Below, one piece after another: positions 18,283 through 26,706 of a DNA stretch of 64,000 nucleotides. The stretch comes from Varibaculum cambriense DSM 15806 (GTDB lineage: Bacteria > Actinomycetota > Actinomycetes > Actinomycetales > Actinomycetaceae): positions 868,001-932,000 of the forward strand of contig NZ_ATUF01000002.1 of the NCBI RefSeq assembly GCF_000420065.1. The letters are read 5' to 3'. The notes beneath the pieces were generated by a model, which had not been told where the DNA came from, did not search any database, and saw nothing but the letters and a program-made list of their open reading frames with translations. Position 1 is the first letter of the stretch; the number at the start of each line of letters is the position of its first letter. A program made the translations under genes and the position numbers.

Positions 18283-18322
18283 AGGCTGCTGCCCGACAAA
18301 TCGTGTTGTCGAGCAGCAGCCT
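18283..18322 (-). terminator. Intrinsic terminator of the mscS...glsB operon
   Basis: A 17-bp stem with one mismatch: AGGCTGCTGCcCGACAA (18283-18299) against TTGTCGaGCAGCAGCCT (18306-18322). On the minus strand it is followed by TTTCTATTTG. It lies 54 bp after the glsB stop. Confidence 0.85.
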
Positions 18323-18375
18323 AGAGTTAAAGACTTTGGAAGTCTAAACTACTAAAACATCCAAATAGCTAGCAG

Positions 18376-18627
18376 CTAGTTTGCTTTCTTGTTGGTGATT
18401 CCCAAGTACACGCTAATCAAACCGACTGCGATCACGATTGCCACAATGAAGCTGATAAAACCGTGACCCTCGCCAATAACCTTGGCTAAGAGCCAATCAG
18501 ACAGGCCAGCAGAAACCATACCGATGATAATGGTGATGATCATCCCCATGTTCTGTTTGCCCTTCATAAAGAAGCGCGCTAGTGCCCCAATAATACCGCC
18601 ACCGATGATCGAACCAATTACACCCAT
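18376..18627 (-). CDS. GlsB/YeaQ/YmgE family small membrane protein
   Basis: 83 residues, three Gly/Ile-rich TM segments (SIIGGGIIGALARFFM; GMIITIIIGMVSAGLSDWLL; FISFIVAIVIAVGLISVYLG). It matches the transglycosylase-associated / GlsB family, widespread stress-induced envelope proteins without known enzymatic activity. An AAGGAT ribosome-binding site precedes ATG 18627. It starts 19 nt after the end of the frameshifted EamA gene and is the last gene of a five-gene minus-strand run that ends in a good terminator. Confidence 0.88.
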   Translation of the reverse strand: MGVIGSIIGGGIIGALARFFMKGKQNMGMIITIIIGMVSAGLSDWLLAKVIGEGHGFISFIVAIVIAVGLISVYLGITNKKAN

Positions 18628-18646
18628 TTTTCTCGTTATATCCTTA

Positions 18647-19542
18647 CTAGTTATTATGCTTACGCTTCCTGTCTAACATGCCTGGACGGTACTGCGCAAG
18701 AGCTACCGCCAGAGAAATGCACAGCAAACCCGCTATTTCTCCTACATTTGGCAGGTGGTGCAGGGCAATCATGCTAACCACCTCACTTATCGCCGGCATT
18801 AAGCAAGCTAACAGCGAAAATATATCGGGACCCAGACGGCGTAGCGCCACTTGTTCTAAGGGGAAAGGCAGCGCGGTAGACAGTACCCCCACGGCAATAC
18901 AACAAAGTAAAACCCAAGTGCTTTGCCAACCGGCAGCAATCGCGAACGGCCCGACTAAGGGCACAGTTAAAATCGCCGCGACCAACAGACCAATCGCTAA
19001 AGAATCTTGGCCGTGGCCTGCGCGGCTAGTTTTTGTCCCACCACAATGTAGCCTGCCCAGCAAATGCCCGCGGCTATTGAAAAAGCCAAACCAATCTGTG
19101 CCTGAAGGTTAGCGATATCTAGGCCGATCCCGGAAATAGCTGCCACCCCGATGCCCGCCAGTAGCGCCGCTATCCGGGTACGCCATCCACGTCCTCTGAA
19201 AAGTGCCACCATCACGGGTCCCACAAACTCTATAGAAACGCAGGTACCTAAAGGAATCCGGGATATTCCATGGTAGAAGGTCATATTCATGGTGGTAATG
19301 AACAGTCCCATAACTGTCGCTGCCGCTAACGTTCGCCAAGATAGGTCGCGGCGAAAAGGACGGCGAATCAGGATCAAAATAATTGCTGCTACCGCCACCC
19401 GCCACCAAGCGACCACGGTGGGAGTCATGGCCGTAAACAACCATAAAGTCGCAATCGCCGCGCCCGAATATTGTGATAAACCAGAGCCTACGAAGATCAA
19501 TGGCGCAGGAATACGATCCGCAATATTGCTCGTTTGGGTCAT
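18647..19542 (-). pseudogene. EamA/RhtA-type exporter split by a frameshift
   Basis: Two overlapping reading frames together make one ~10-TM EamA drug/metabolite transporter of RhtA type (amino-acid or threonine/homoserine efflux). The first half (19542-18997) has TMs 1-6 and ends ...GYIVVGQKLAAQ, then reads ATAKIL and stops. The second half continues in the other frame as GHGQDSLAIGLLVAAI... with EamA repeat 2 and ends at 18647. The switch lies near 19018-19022, with one base apparently missing. There is no long homopolymer or clear slippery site, so it is either a true mutation or a sequence error. Start ATG 19542 has GGAG 5 nt upstream. Both halves otherwise look well conserved. Confidence 0.8.
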
Positions 19543-19554
19543 TTTCACTCCGGC

Positions 19555-20388
19555 TTATGCCTGCACTGCAACAAATAACGCGCGATGATCAGAGATTGGC
19601 ATCTCGATAGTGTCCACCTGGGAAACCTGGCAGGTAGGCGGGGTAAATAGCTGGTCGATACAGGATCGGGGCTGATCCGCGGGGAAAGTGGGGGCGCTCG
19701 CAAAAGATAAATAGGGGTAGAGGGAGCAGGAGACTTCTGGACGCAGATTCATATCCCCGACTAACAGGGGGGTCGCCTTGCCAGCAAGTAAGGATAATCC
19801 TTGCCAGGAGCGGATTAACTGCCGTTTGGCGGTGTCTACCCCGAGTTCTAGATGGGTGCTGCCGACTAGGAATCGCCCCTGCGAGGTAACAATTTCTGCC
19901 CCGAGCACACTGCGAGTTTGCCCGCCATAAAACTTCCAGGCACGCGGATCTGGGCTGGAAATCTTTATCCGGGGGGCTGCCGAACCGAGTTTGGCACTTA
20001 CCCAGCGCCGCACCGGATGGGGGGTTAGCACTCCCACTCCATATCCTCCAAGCAGCGGGCGATCAGCGCGAAAAGGATTCCGGCTTTTTCCGAGGATGTC
20101 GCTGGGCAAGGATACGGGAAGCCGCAACCCTAAAAGCGTTTGACCAGCGAAGAAACTTAAGAATCGGTATTGCCAAGTTTGCCCCGAAATCTGGGTTAGC
20201 GCAGCGGCCAGCGCGCGGGCTTGATCGACAAAACCGGAACGTGCCTGATAGAAATCAACTTCTTGCAGGCAAATGGCGTCGGGATGGTAATCGAGAAACT
20301 GTTGGGCTATTACTTGCCAGCAATCTTGAAATTTAGCTGCTCCCGATGCGGGGGTGCCATGCTGCAGATTTGCACTGATAATCTGCAT
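19555..20388 (-). CDS. Endonuclease/exonuclease/phosphatase (EEP) family hydrolase
   Basis: 277 residues. All EEP catalytic blocks are visible: SANLQHG at the N-terminus (Asn), CLQEVD (metal Glu), GSTHLELG (His), LVGDMNLRPE (Asp/Asn pair) and the C-terminal SDHRALFV (Asp-His). No signal peptide, so cytoplasmic. Substrate unknown: the fold serves DNA repair nucleases, phosphodiesterases and lipid phosphatases. Starts 1 nt after the msrB stop and ends 12 nt before the EamA start, so it is in the mscS-msrB operon. Confidence 0.85.
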   Translation of the reverse strand: MQIISANLQHGTPASGAAKFQDCWQVIAQQFLDYHPDAICLQEVDFYQARSGFVDQARALAAALTQISGQTWQYRFLSFFAGQTLLGLRLPVSLPSDILGKSRNPFRADRPLLGGYGVGVLTPHPVRRWVSAKLGSAAPRIKISSPDPRAWKFYGGQTRSVLGAEIVTSQGRFLVGSTHLELGVDTAKRQLIRSWQGLSLLAGKATPLLVGDMNLRPEVSCSLYPYLSFASAPTFPADQPRSCIDQLFTPPTCQVSQVDTIEMPISDHRALFVAVQA

Positions 20389-20389
20389 A

Positions 20390-20791
20390 TTATTCGGCCT
20401 GAAAATCTAGGCAGATAGAATTAATGCAATAGCGTTGGCCCGTAGGCATGTTAGGTGCGTCCTCAAAAACATGCCCCAGATGGCTCTGACAGTTGGCGCA
20501 GCGTACCTCGGTTCTTTCCATGCCATGGGAAGAGTCCTGGTGGTAGGTGACCGCGGCGTCCTCGGGTCGGAAAAATGCGGGCCAACCGCAGTGGGAATCA
20601 AACTTGGTATCAGAGCGGAACAGTTCTGCTCCGCAGGCGCGGCAATGGTAAATCCCTTGCCGGTTTTCATGCAGGTATTTTCCAGTGCCGGGGCGTTCGG
20701 TACCCGCTTCGCGCAAAACGTAGTATTCGCTGGCATCCAGGCGGTTTCGCCAATCAATCTCAGTGGCGCTGCGGGGGTCAAAATCACTCAT
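20390..20791 (-). CDS. msrB: Peptide-methionine (R)-S-oxide reductase
   Basis: 133 residues, single-domain MsrB. It repairs methionine-R-sulfoxide in oxidised proteins using thioredoxin. The structural zinc is held by C50/C53 (CRAC) and C98/C101 (CANC); the catalytic Cys is C122 in QRYCINS; C68 in HCGWPAF is the likely resolving Cys. The substrate-pocket residues HxxS in HCGW...VRCANCQSHLGHVF are present. It lies 3 nt after mscS in a stress-type operon. A second open frame over the same bases is an overlap shadow. Confidence 0.97.
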   Translation of the reverse strand: MSDFDPRSATEIDWRNRLDASEYYVLREAGTERPGTGKYLHENRQGIYHCRACGAELFRSDTKFDSHCGWPAFFRPEDAAVTYHQDSSHGMERTEVRCANCQSHLGHVFEDAPNMPTGQRYCINSICLDFQAE

Positions 20792-20794
20792 CGC

Positions 20795-21979
20795 TTAACC
20801 TTTCTGGGGGTTATTTTCGCCTACCAATTTGCGCGCCAGCCGGTGAACTTCCTCGTCAGAGCGGTCACGGCTGAGGTAGCGGACTTCTTGCGGTTGAATC
20901 CGGCGGGAAACCAGCGCCCAGGGAACTTCTTTTACCAGCCATTGAATTAGTTGTTCTCGCAGGTAACAACGCAGTACCCATAAATCATTGCTATCGGCGG
21001 CAGACACCGAAATGCGCACAGTCTGGCAATCATCGCTCATATCGGAGACATCTACGCTGGCGCTGCGCCCATCCCACAGTTCCGTGCCTGACAGCAGCAG
21101 GTCCACTTGGGCGCGGATGGAATCGATAGGTGCGGAATAGTCAAGATAAAGTTCCACCATTCCCACTTGTTGGGTGTGCTTGCGGGTCCAGTTCTCGAAC
21201 TTTTGTTGGGTGAAGTGGGTGGAAGGCACAATCATGCGGCGTTCATCGTAGAGATTAAGCACCACGTAGGTGAGGGTAATCTCTTCTACCGTGCCCAGCT
21301 CTTTCTTGCCATCTAAGCCCGGAACCTGCACTTTGTCGCCGACCCGGAGAGCATCTGAAAGCGCCATTTGCACTCCCGCAAAAACGTTTGCCAGAGTCGA
21401 TTGGGCAGCTAAAGTTGCCACGATAGAAGCCACGCCAGCCGAGGCCAGCATGGAACTCATCGCTACTTGGGCAGACGGGAAAGTTAAAATCGCGCTAGAA
21501 ATCCCCACAACCACTACTACCGCTTGTAATAACCGCCGGATAACCTGTGCCTGAGTCAGCATTTTCGAACGGCTCCGGGAAGGATTCTCGCGGTTAGCTT
21601 TTACCGCCACGTCTTCGATCACGTAGCAAATGCGGGTGATTAGGAAAGTAACCGCTAAAATCACCACGATCAGTAATCCTTGGCTAAACCTCCCAATCCC
21701 GGTAGAAGCGGCGATTTCCAGTCCGGAAGTGGTGTACTTCCAGCCTAGATAGGCTCCCAGAATCAGCATGGCGAAGAAGAAGCTACGGGTGGCCCGTTTT
21801 AAGATCAGTTTGGTGAGCGGCTCGCGTTTAGCTACCAGCTTTAAAATCGCGGTAGCGATTGAGGCAAGGATGATCCCGGCTAGCGCCCCTACGCCCATAC
21901 CGGCGAGGCTGGTTAGCCAGTCAAATACTTGCTCAACGGTTTGATCTGATGAGGATGTGCCTAAAGGTTGCAGCTGCAT
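20795..21979 (-). CDS. Small-conductance mechanosensitive channel family (MscS-like)
   Basis: 394 residues. Three to four N-terminal TM segments (~28-50, 66-86, 98-122, 148-170) precede the pore-lining TM3 (SMLASAGVASIVATLAAQS) and the beta domain LRVGDKVQVPG...GTVEEITLTYVVL with the NxxxxxPN-like region reduced to MIVPSTHF. The C-terminal alpha/beta domain and a basic tail follow. It is a membrane channel that opens under tension to release osmolytes. First gene of the operon running to glsB; ATG 21979 is 166 bp from the divergent tRNA cluster. Confidence 0.9.
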   Translation of the reverse strand: MQLQPLGTSSSDQTVEQVFDWLTSLAGMGVGALAGIILASIATAILKLVAKREPLTKLILKRATRSFFFAMLILGAYLGWKYTTSGLEIAASTGIGRFSQGLLIVVILAVTFLITRICYVIEDVAVKANRENPSRSRSKMLTQAQVIRRLLQAVVVVVGISSAILTFPSAQVAMSSMLASAGVASIVATLAAQSTLANVFAGVQMALSDALRVGDKVQVPGLDGKKELGTVEEITLTYVVLNLYDERRMIVPSTHFTQQKFENWTRKHTQQVGMVELYLDYSAPIDSIRAQVDLLLSGTELWDGRSASVDVSDMSDDCQTVRISVSAADSNDLWVLRCYLREQLIQWLVKEVPWALVSRRIQPQEVRYLSRDRSDEEVHRLARKLVGENNPQKG

Positions 21980-22145
21980 ATAACTAGACTACGTTTCACC
22001 GACAAAAAATGCAGGTATTGAACCATTAAAAGACGCGGTAAACCCCAGTTGTGAGAGGCTTCATAGGGGATCGCTTTGCCTTTAGTTGCTCAATGCCGGT
22101 AAGCTTATTCAAGTCTGAGCCGAGGCCTTGAGGCCAGGCCGCAAG

Positions 22146-22218
22146 GCCCCCATCGTCTAGAGGCCTAGGACACCGCCCTTTCACGGCGACGGCACGGGTT
22201 CGAATCCCGTTGGGGGTA
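22146..22218 (+). tRNA. tRNA-Glu (TTC)
   Basis: 73 nt: acceptor GCCCCCA pairs with TGGGGGT (G-U at the first pair), the anticodon loop reads CTTTCAC with anticodon TTC, T-arm GGGTTCGAATCCC. No encoded CCA. First of three tandem tRNAs. Confidence 0.97.
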
Positions 22219-22251
22219 CGATCTGCCGAAAGGTGGAGCACAAATGAATAA

Positions 22252-22325
22252 GGCCCAGTGGCGCAGTTGGTTAGCGCGCCGCCCTGTCACGGCGGAGGTC
22301 GCGGGTTCGAGTCCCGTCTGGGTCG
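22252..22325 (+). tRNA. tRNA-Asp (GTC)
   Basis: 74 nt: acceptor GGCCCAG with CTGGGTC, anticodon loop CTGTCAC with anticodon GTC, T-arm GGGTTCGAGTCCC, discriminator G as expected for Asp. Lies 33 nt after tRNA-Glu, so probably the same transcript. Confidence 0.97.
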
Positions 22326-22345
22326 CAGGTCTTATTAGACCCCTA

Positions 22346-22421
22346 GGCTCTGTAGCTCAGTTGGGAGAGCGTTCGACTGAAAATCGAAAGGTCACCGGAT
22401 CGATGCCGGTCGGAGCCACCA
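22346..22421 (+). tRNA. tRNA-Phe (GAA)
   Basis: Acceptor GGCTCTG with CGGAGCC, anticodon loop CTGAAAA with anticodon GAA, T-arm CCGGATCGATGCCGG. Unlike the two upstream tRNAs, CCA is encoded (22419-22421). A T-rich run (22434-22449) follows and may end the tRNA transcript. Confidence 0.96.
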
Positions 22422-22458
22422 CTGGTTACTTTTAGCGTTTTATTTTTTACTCCCGCCT

Positions 22459-23601
22459 TTAAGAGGCAAAATGATCCCACCCGTGTTGCGCATACGGTTG
22501 TCCCTCAACTAGCAGGTAGGCGTTAAACGAAGATGATGAATCATCTTCATTACTGAACGTAACTTCGGGTTTATTGGTGATATTGGCCGCTTGGGTGCTC
22601 GCCGATAAAACCTCGCCAATAAGCGTAAAACCGGGAATCGCAAATCCTGCGGGAGCTGTACATAGCAGGCCATGATCTTCTCCTCCCCCGAGAATCCAAT
22701 CCCAGCTACTGGTACCCAAGAAACTAGCCAGATCTGCAAGGCGCTGGGCATATTTTTCTAAGAGGACGGGGTGCAAATCAATTACTACCCCGGAAGCGGC
22801 TGCTATTTTTGCCCCGTCCCGGCTCAGCCCATCAGAAACATCCATCAAGGCGTGGGCCCCGGCCAGGGCTAGTCGGGAGGCGAGGGAAGCGGGAACCTCT
22901 GGAACCTGATAGCGAGAAATAACTTTGTTGACGAGGCCGCGCAAGGATCCCGGTAGGGTGGGATCATCTAGGGCAGCTTGCGGACTCTGGAAGCGTTCCA
23001 GCAGGGCTAACCCGGCAGCGGAATCACCGAGATTCCCCGCGAAATACACCTGGTCGCCTACTTGCGCACCACAACGTAATAGGGGAGGTCGGCCCGCTAA
23101 ATCCCCGATAACCGTGACTGCTATCTGCAGGCATGGCCCGGAAGATAGATCCCCACCTACCAGTGCATACCCGTAGCTTTCTAAGCCTTTTGCTAGCCCG
23201 GTAGCGAGGGCGGTAATCTCGTTATTGCCCATGTCTTTAGGAATAGTTACCGCCGCGACTGCGCTATGAGCACTTGCCCCCATGGCCGCAATATCGGCGG
23301 CGTTTTGGGCGGCGGCGCGCCTGCCGATCTGTTCTAGGCTCATCCAGTCACGACGAAAATGGACTCCTTCTACCAGCACATCAGTGGAAATCACGGAGCG
23401 AGAATCCGGATGAGCCAAAACCGCACAATCATCTCCCGACCCCACCAGTACTCGCTTGTGCGCATGCAGGCCGGCAGTAAAGTCGGCAATCAAGCGATCT
23501 TCGGCCGTAATGGGGGTAGGTACCGCCCCCTGAAAAGACGGTAAAGAATGCGGAGAAGAAGGTTCTACCTGGGCGGACTCGCCAGGAGGAGAAGTAGTCA
23601 T
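22459..23601 (-). CDS. thiL: Thiamine-monophosphate kinase
   Basis: 380 residues. It phosphorylates thiamine phosphate to thiamine diphosphate with ATP. PurM/ThiL fold: GSGDDCAVL, ISTDVLVEGVHF, the GRRAAAQNAADIAAMGA motif, VGGDLSSGP (Mg sites), MDVSDGLSRDGAKIA, and GGGEDHGLL. It is a little longer than usual, owing to a ~35-residue Pro/Ser-rich N-terminus and a ~30-residue C-terminal loop rich in Ser/Asp. ATG 23601 has only a weak ribosome-binding site, so an internal start is possible. Converges on the tRNA cluster. Confidence 0.96.
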   Translation of the reverse strand: MTTSPPGESAQVEPSSPHSLPSFQGAVPTPITAEDRLIADFTAGLHAHKRVLVGSGDDCAVLAHPDSRSVISTDVLVEGVHFRRDWMSLEQIGRRAAAQNAADIAAMGASAHSAVAAVTIPKDMGNNEITALATGLAKGLESYGYALVGGDLSSGPCLQIAVTVIGDLAGRPPLLRCGAQVGDQVYFAGNLGDSAAGLALLERFQSPQAALDDPTLPGSLRGLVNKVISRYQVPEVPASLASRLALAGAHALMDVSDGLSRDGAKIAAASGVVIDLHPVLLEKYAQRLADLASFLGTSSWDWILGGGEDHGLLCTAPAGFAIPGFTLIGEVLSASTQAANITNKPEVTFSNEDDSSSSFNAYLLVEGQPYAQHGWDHFAS

Positions 23602-23698
23602 AGTAGTAAGCCTACCTACTTACTGGTGCCAGTTCACCAAAGCCGGTTTAGGCGCCGCATTTACGTAACCGCTAGCCTTACAGCGGCTATTAGCGATC

Positions 23699-25288
23699 CT
23701 ATTTAATGGCGTTATCTAGCTGGGCTTTGCGGGTTAGCTGCTGCAGGAAACGATCCTGGGTTTCTCCGAAGAGATCGCGCCAATAGCCACGCCGGATGAC
23801 TTTCCCTTGTTTTAGCACTATCACCTGGCAATCTAGGGCAATTACATCGGTTAGGTCGTGGGTGACTTGGATAGTGGTGGCTCCCCCGATGCGTTCCCGC
23901 AGCAGCACTCGCAGCTGGTCGGCTACCTCTACATCCAGGGAGGCCATCGGTTCATCTAGTAACACCACATCCGGTTCAATCGCCATCGCCCGGGCAATAG
24001 CGACGCGTTGCTTTTGACCGCCGGAAAGCTGATTGGGACGGCGCCGCTCTAGGTTCTGTATTCCTACCGCGGCTAGTTGGCTGCGCGCCAATTCCTGGGC
24101 GCGATCTTTATCTATCCCTAAGCAACGCAAGCCAAATACCACGTTACGCAGCACGGACATATGCGGAAATAAGGCAGGATCTTGGGCGAGAAGCACTATT
24201 CGGGGCTGGTCTACGCTCCACTTAATAGAGCCAGAATCAGGAACCAGCGTTCCGGCCAGCAGGGAAATGATCGTAGATTTTCCCGCCCCATTCGGACCCA
24301 GCAGGGCAGTGGCGGAGCCGGGGGTAAAATCTAAATCCACATCTAAGTTACGCACGGCGATTTTCGCCTCCAGATGCACCCCCGGACCGGCCTGTTTTTT
24401 TCGTGGTACTTTCTTGGAAAGACCGCTAATCGCCCCGGCCGTGCCGGGAGCAGCGCTTTGCTTTTGCCTTCCCATCAGACGCGAATACCAATAGTCGGAA
24501 AGTACCTGGGTGCCGCCTACTATCAAAATCGCCAGCGCAATAATCACTAAAGATAGGGAAAGTGCCAGGTCAGTATCGGTTTCTCGTTGCAGATATACCT
24601 CGAGGGGAAGGGTGCGCGAAATACCTTGCAGGGAGCCGGCAAAAGTAATCGTGGCCCCAAACTCGCCCAGGCAACGGGAAAACGCTAAAGCGGTTGCCGA
24701 AACGATCGCCGGGGCGGATAGCGGCAAAGTTACTTGCAGCAGGGTACGGGTGCGAGAAGCTCCTAAACCCCGGGCCGCGGCCTCGTATTGGAAACCGCGA
24801 GTGCGTAGCGCGCCCTCGAGGGAAGTAATCAGGAAGGGCATCGCCACGAAAGTTTGAGCGATAACCACCGCTAAGGTGGTAAAACCAATCTGAATCCCTA
24901 AAAGATCCAGTTTTGATCCCAAAATCCCCATGCGTCCCCAGGTAATTAGCAACACCAAACCGGCAACTACCGGAGGTAACACCATGGGGAGGGTGACGAA
25001 CGTACGCACCAGGCGGGGAAAGAAACTGTTGCGTGCCTGGGAAAGCCACAACGCCAGCGGCACCCCGAAAACGATACACAGCCCGGTGGAAATCAGGCAG
25101 GTTTTTAAAGACAGCCACAGAGCGTCTTGGCTTTGGGTAGTGGCCAGCAGCTGCGGGATTTGTCCCCAATGTACCCGCAGTACCAAGGCGGCAAAGGGAA
25201 TCAGTAAGAAAAGTAGCGCTAAGGCGGCGGGGCCCCACAGCCAAGCTGGGGACCCCGCCGCTTGATTAGCTCCGAAAGACTTACGCAA
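23699..25288 (-). CDS. modBC: Molybdate ABC transporter, fused permease and ATPase (ModB-ModC)
   Basis: 529 residues. Residues ~1-270 are a ModB permease with five to six TMs and the EAA loop EAAARGLGASRTRTLLQVTLP (split across ~168-188). A ~35-residue basic linker follows. Residues ~305-529 are a ModC ATPase: Walker A GPNGAGKST, Q-loop LAQDPALFPH, signature LSGGQKQR, Walker B VVLLDEPMASLD, H-loop VTHD. The ATPase lacks the C-terminal TOBE/Mop domain of classic ModC; a Mop domain sits instead on the regulator two genes upstream. It starts 8 nt after modA, so the same operon. Specificity for molybdate is inferred from modA and the Moco genes. Confidence 0.93.
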   Translation of the reverse strand: MRKSFGANQAAGSPAWLWGPAALALLFLLIPFAALVLRVHWGQIPQLLATTQSQDALWLSLKTCLISTGLCIVFGVPLALWLSQARNSFFPRLVRTFVTLPMVLPPVVAGLVLLITWGRMGILGSKLDLLGIQIGFTTLAVVIAQTFVAMPFLITSLEGALRTRGFQYEAAARGLGASRTRTLLQVTLPLSAPAIVSATALAFSRCLGEFGATITFAGSLQGISRTLPLEVYLQRETDTDLALSLSLVIIALAILIVGGTQVLSDYWYSRLMGRQKQSAAPGTAGAISGLSKKVPRKKQAGPGVHLEAKIAVRNLDVDLDFTPGSATALLGPNGAGKSTIISLLAGTLVPDSGSIKWSVDQPRIVLLAQDPALFPHMSVLRNVVFGLRCLGIDKDRAQELARSQLAAVGIQNLERRRPNQLSGGQKQRVAIARAMAIEPDVVLLDEPMASLDVEVADQLRVLLRERIGGATTIQVTHDLTDVIALDCQVIVLKQGKVIRRGYWRDLFGETQDRFLQQLTRKAQLDNAIK

Positions 25289-25296
25289 GGGGAGCT

Positions 25297-26094
25297 TTAG
25301 TTCTTATCTTGTGACAGGGGAGCCGAGAAACCATAGCTTTCTAGGATCTTCATCCCCTCATCAGACAGAATAGCGTCGATAAACTTCTTCGCGGCCTCTT
25401 GGTTCTTAGAGGCTTTCACCAAAGATATCGGGTAGGCGTTAACCACCTGGTCGATGCCCTTAACTTCAATGATCTCGACCTTGTCTCCAGCGGCCTTTGC
25501 GTCAGTCTGGTAAACCAGTCCCGCATCGGCTTCTCCGCTTTCAACTTTGCCGCGCACATCGGTAACCTTTTGTTCCTCAGATGCGGGTTTGAGGGTGACG
25601 CCCAATTTTTGCTGCAGTTCTTTCGTAGCGTTACCGCAGGGCACCCCCTCGGCACAAACCACTAGTTTCTTGCCGTCCAAGGAGGCGTCTAGCCCGGTGA
25701 TCTTGGCGGGGTTCCCCTTGGGGACGATTAGTGCCAAAGTGTTAGAGGCGAAGGGTTTGACCTCGCTAACCAGATCCGCAGCGGTTGCTTTTTTCATGTT
25801 CTTTTCGTCAGCGGAAGCAAAAACATCTGCTGCCGCACCGTTTTTTAGCTGATCTACCAGGGTAGATGAACCCTCAAAGGAGAACTTCACCTCGATATTA
25901 GGATCTGACTTTTTCAGTACCTTCTCAACAATTTCCGGGAAAGCCTTATTTAACGAGGCGGCCGCGAATACCGTTAGCTGGGTTTTTTCTGCCGGAGCTT
26001 TGCTCTCTTCGGCCTTAGTGCCACCGGAGGACGAGCAAGCTCCTAGCGCCAGGGCAAGCCCGGCTGCTAGAGCAACGAGACGGAATTTTTTCAC
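25297..26094 (-). CDS. modA: Molybdate-binding lipoprotein of ABC transporter
   Basis: 265 residues. A lipoprotein signal peptide with lipobox ALGAC (residues ~16-20) anchors the binding protein outside the membrane. The body matches ModA: TVFAAASLNKAFPEI (oxyanion-binding Ser), the FEGSSTLVDQLKNGA segment, ADVFASADEKNM, and late ESGEADAGLVYQTDA. It could also bind tungstate. Overlaps the regulator upstream by 4 nt (ATGA). The mature protein begins with a Ser/Gly-rich tether. Confidence 0.95.
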   Translation of the reverse strand: MKKFRLVALAAGLALALGACSSSGGTKAEESKAPAEKTQLTVFAAASLNKAFPEIVEKVLKKSDPNIEVKFSFEGSSTLVDQLKNGAAADVFASADEKNMKKATAADLVSEVKPFASNTLALIVPKGNPAKITGLDASLDGKKLVVCAEGVPCGNATKELQQKLGVTLKPASEEQKVTDVRGKVESGEADAGLVYQTDAKAAGDKVEIIEVKGIDQVVNAYPISLVKASKNQEAAKKFIDAILSDEGMKILESYGFSAPLSQDKN

Positions 26095-26495
26095 AGTTTT
26101 TCTCCTTCAGGAAGCTGTACCGAAACATTAGTCGCTTTGACCTGGGCGGTAGCTACGGAACCAACCTCTAAGTTCAGTTCCTCTACTGCTTCGGTAGAGA
26201 CTAGGGAAACCACCCGGTAGGGTCCGCATTGCAGATCTACCTGGCTCATTACCTGGCCTTTTTTCAGGGCAACCACTAGCCCTTGGAAGTGGTTACGGAT
26301 TGATTCATTAGGTTCTTCCCCCAGTAGGGTCCCAGCGGGACGCTCCTGCAGGAAACGAGCTACTGAGGCTCCGTCCACCCGCTTGGGACCGGATCCAGCA
26401 ACAGTTTTGATTAGATTTTCATCGAGCCAACGGCGGATGGTGTCATCACTGACCCCCAGCAGGTTGGCGATAGTAGATATACGATAATTTGGCAT
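26091..26495 (-). CDS. Molybdate-responsive regulator: HTH plus Mop/TOBE domain
   Basis: 134 residues. Residues 1-50 are an excisionase/MerR-like winged HTH (RISTIANLLGVSDDTIRRWL). Residues ~62-130 are a single Mop/TOBE oxyanion-binding domain (SIRNHFQGLVVALKKGQVMSQVDL...VGSVATAQVKATNVSVQ). This HTH-TOBE layout differs from E. coli ModE (LysR-type HTH plus two Mop domains) but is common in actinobacteria. It is the first gene of the mod operon, so autoregulation by molybdate is expected. ATG 26495. It may also act at the narK/mog dyad. Confidence 0.9.
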   Translation of the reverse strand: MPNYRISTIANLLGVSDDTIRRWLDENLIKTVAGSGPKRVDGASVARFLQERPAGTLLGEEPNESIRNHFQGLVVALKKGQVMSQVDLQCGPYRVVSLVSTEAVEELNLEVGSVATAQVKATNVSVQLPEGEKL

Positions 26496-26504
26496 AGAAT
26501 TAGG

Positions 26505-26530
26505 GTATCGCAGATACGAAAAAATATCTG
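26505..26530. promoter_or_regulatory. Candidate operator of the mod operon
   Basis: Two overlapping inverted repeats lie just upstream of the regulator gene: GTATC-GCA-GATAC (26505-26517), and CAGATA (26511-26516) against TATCTG (26525-26530). The position, 10-35 bp before ATG 26495, suits a repressor site for the HTH-Mop protein. The remaining sequence to 26651 is AT-rich and holds nothing else I can name. Confidence 0.4.
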
Positions 26531-26651
26531 GAAAATGAGCTTAATACGGAAATAGTGCTAATAAAAGTACTAATAACAAAAAATAGATTCAGGTATTAAA
26601 GGTTAGATAAAACCGGTTGGCGAAGTTGGAAATCTTTAAAGATAGAACGCT

Positions 26652-26690
26652 GAGGGCGCCGGCTTGCTTTAAAAGCGAACCGGCACCCTC
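26652..26690 (-). terminator. Intrinsic terminator of the nar operon
   Basis: GAGGGcGCCGG (26652-26662) pairs with CCGGCaCCCTC (26680-26690), one mismatch, enclosing GCTT/AAGC. On the minus strand it is followed by a T-rich stretch (ttctatcttt). It starts 17 bp after the narI stop. Confidence 0.82.
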
Positions 26691-26706
26691 GGAAAAGCGA
26701 CCTGTT

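Larger units (their letters stand above)
17835..18375. other. Gene-free 541-bp region with DnaA-box cluster, AT-rich tract and palindromes
   Basis: No credible ORF. From left to right it holds four DnaA-box-like sites (17844-17921); an AT-rich stretch with TTTTTT and CTAGCTAG (17921-17960); a fifth near-box TGGGGATAA at 18066-18074 (8/9 to TTATCCACA on the minus strand); a perfect 12-bp palindrome AAGCTATAGCTT at 18158-18169; an 11-bp hairpin at 18189-18214; and the glsB terminator at 18283-18322. The mix of DnaA sites beside an AT-rich tract is origin-like, but dnaA, dnaN or rpmH are not nearby. Confidence 0.6.

Noticed and set aside
20407-20787. 126-codon minus-strand ORF overlapping msrB in another frame
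   Set aside because: msrB has complete zinc and catalytic Cys motifs over the same bases; the other frame shows none.
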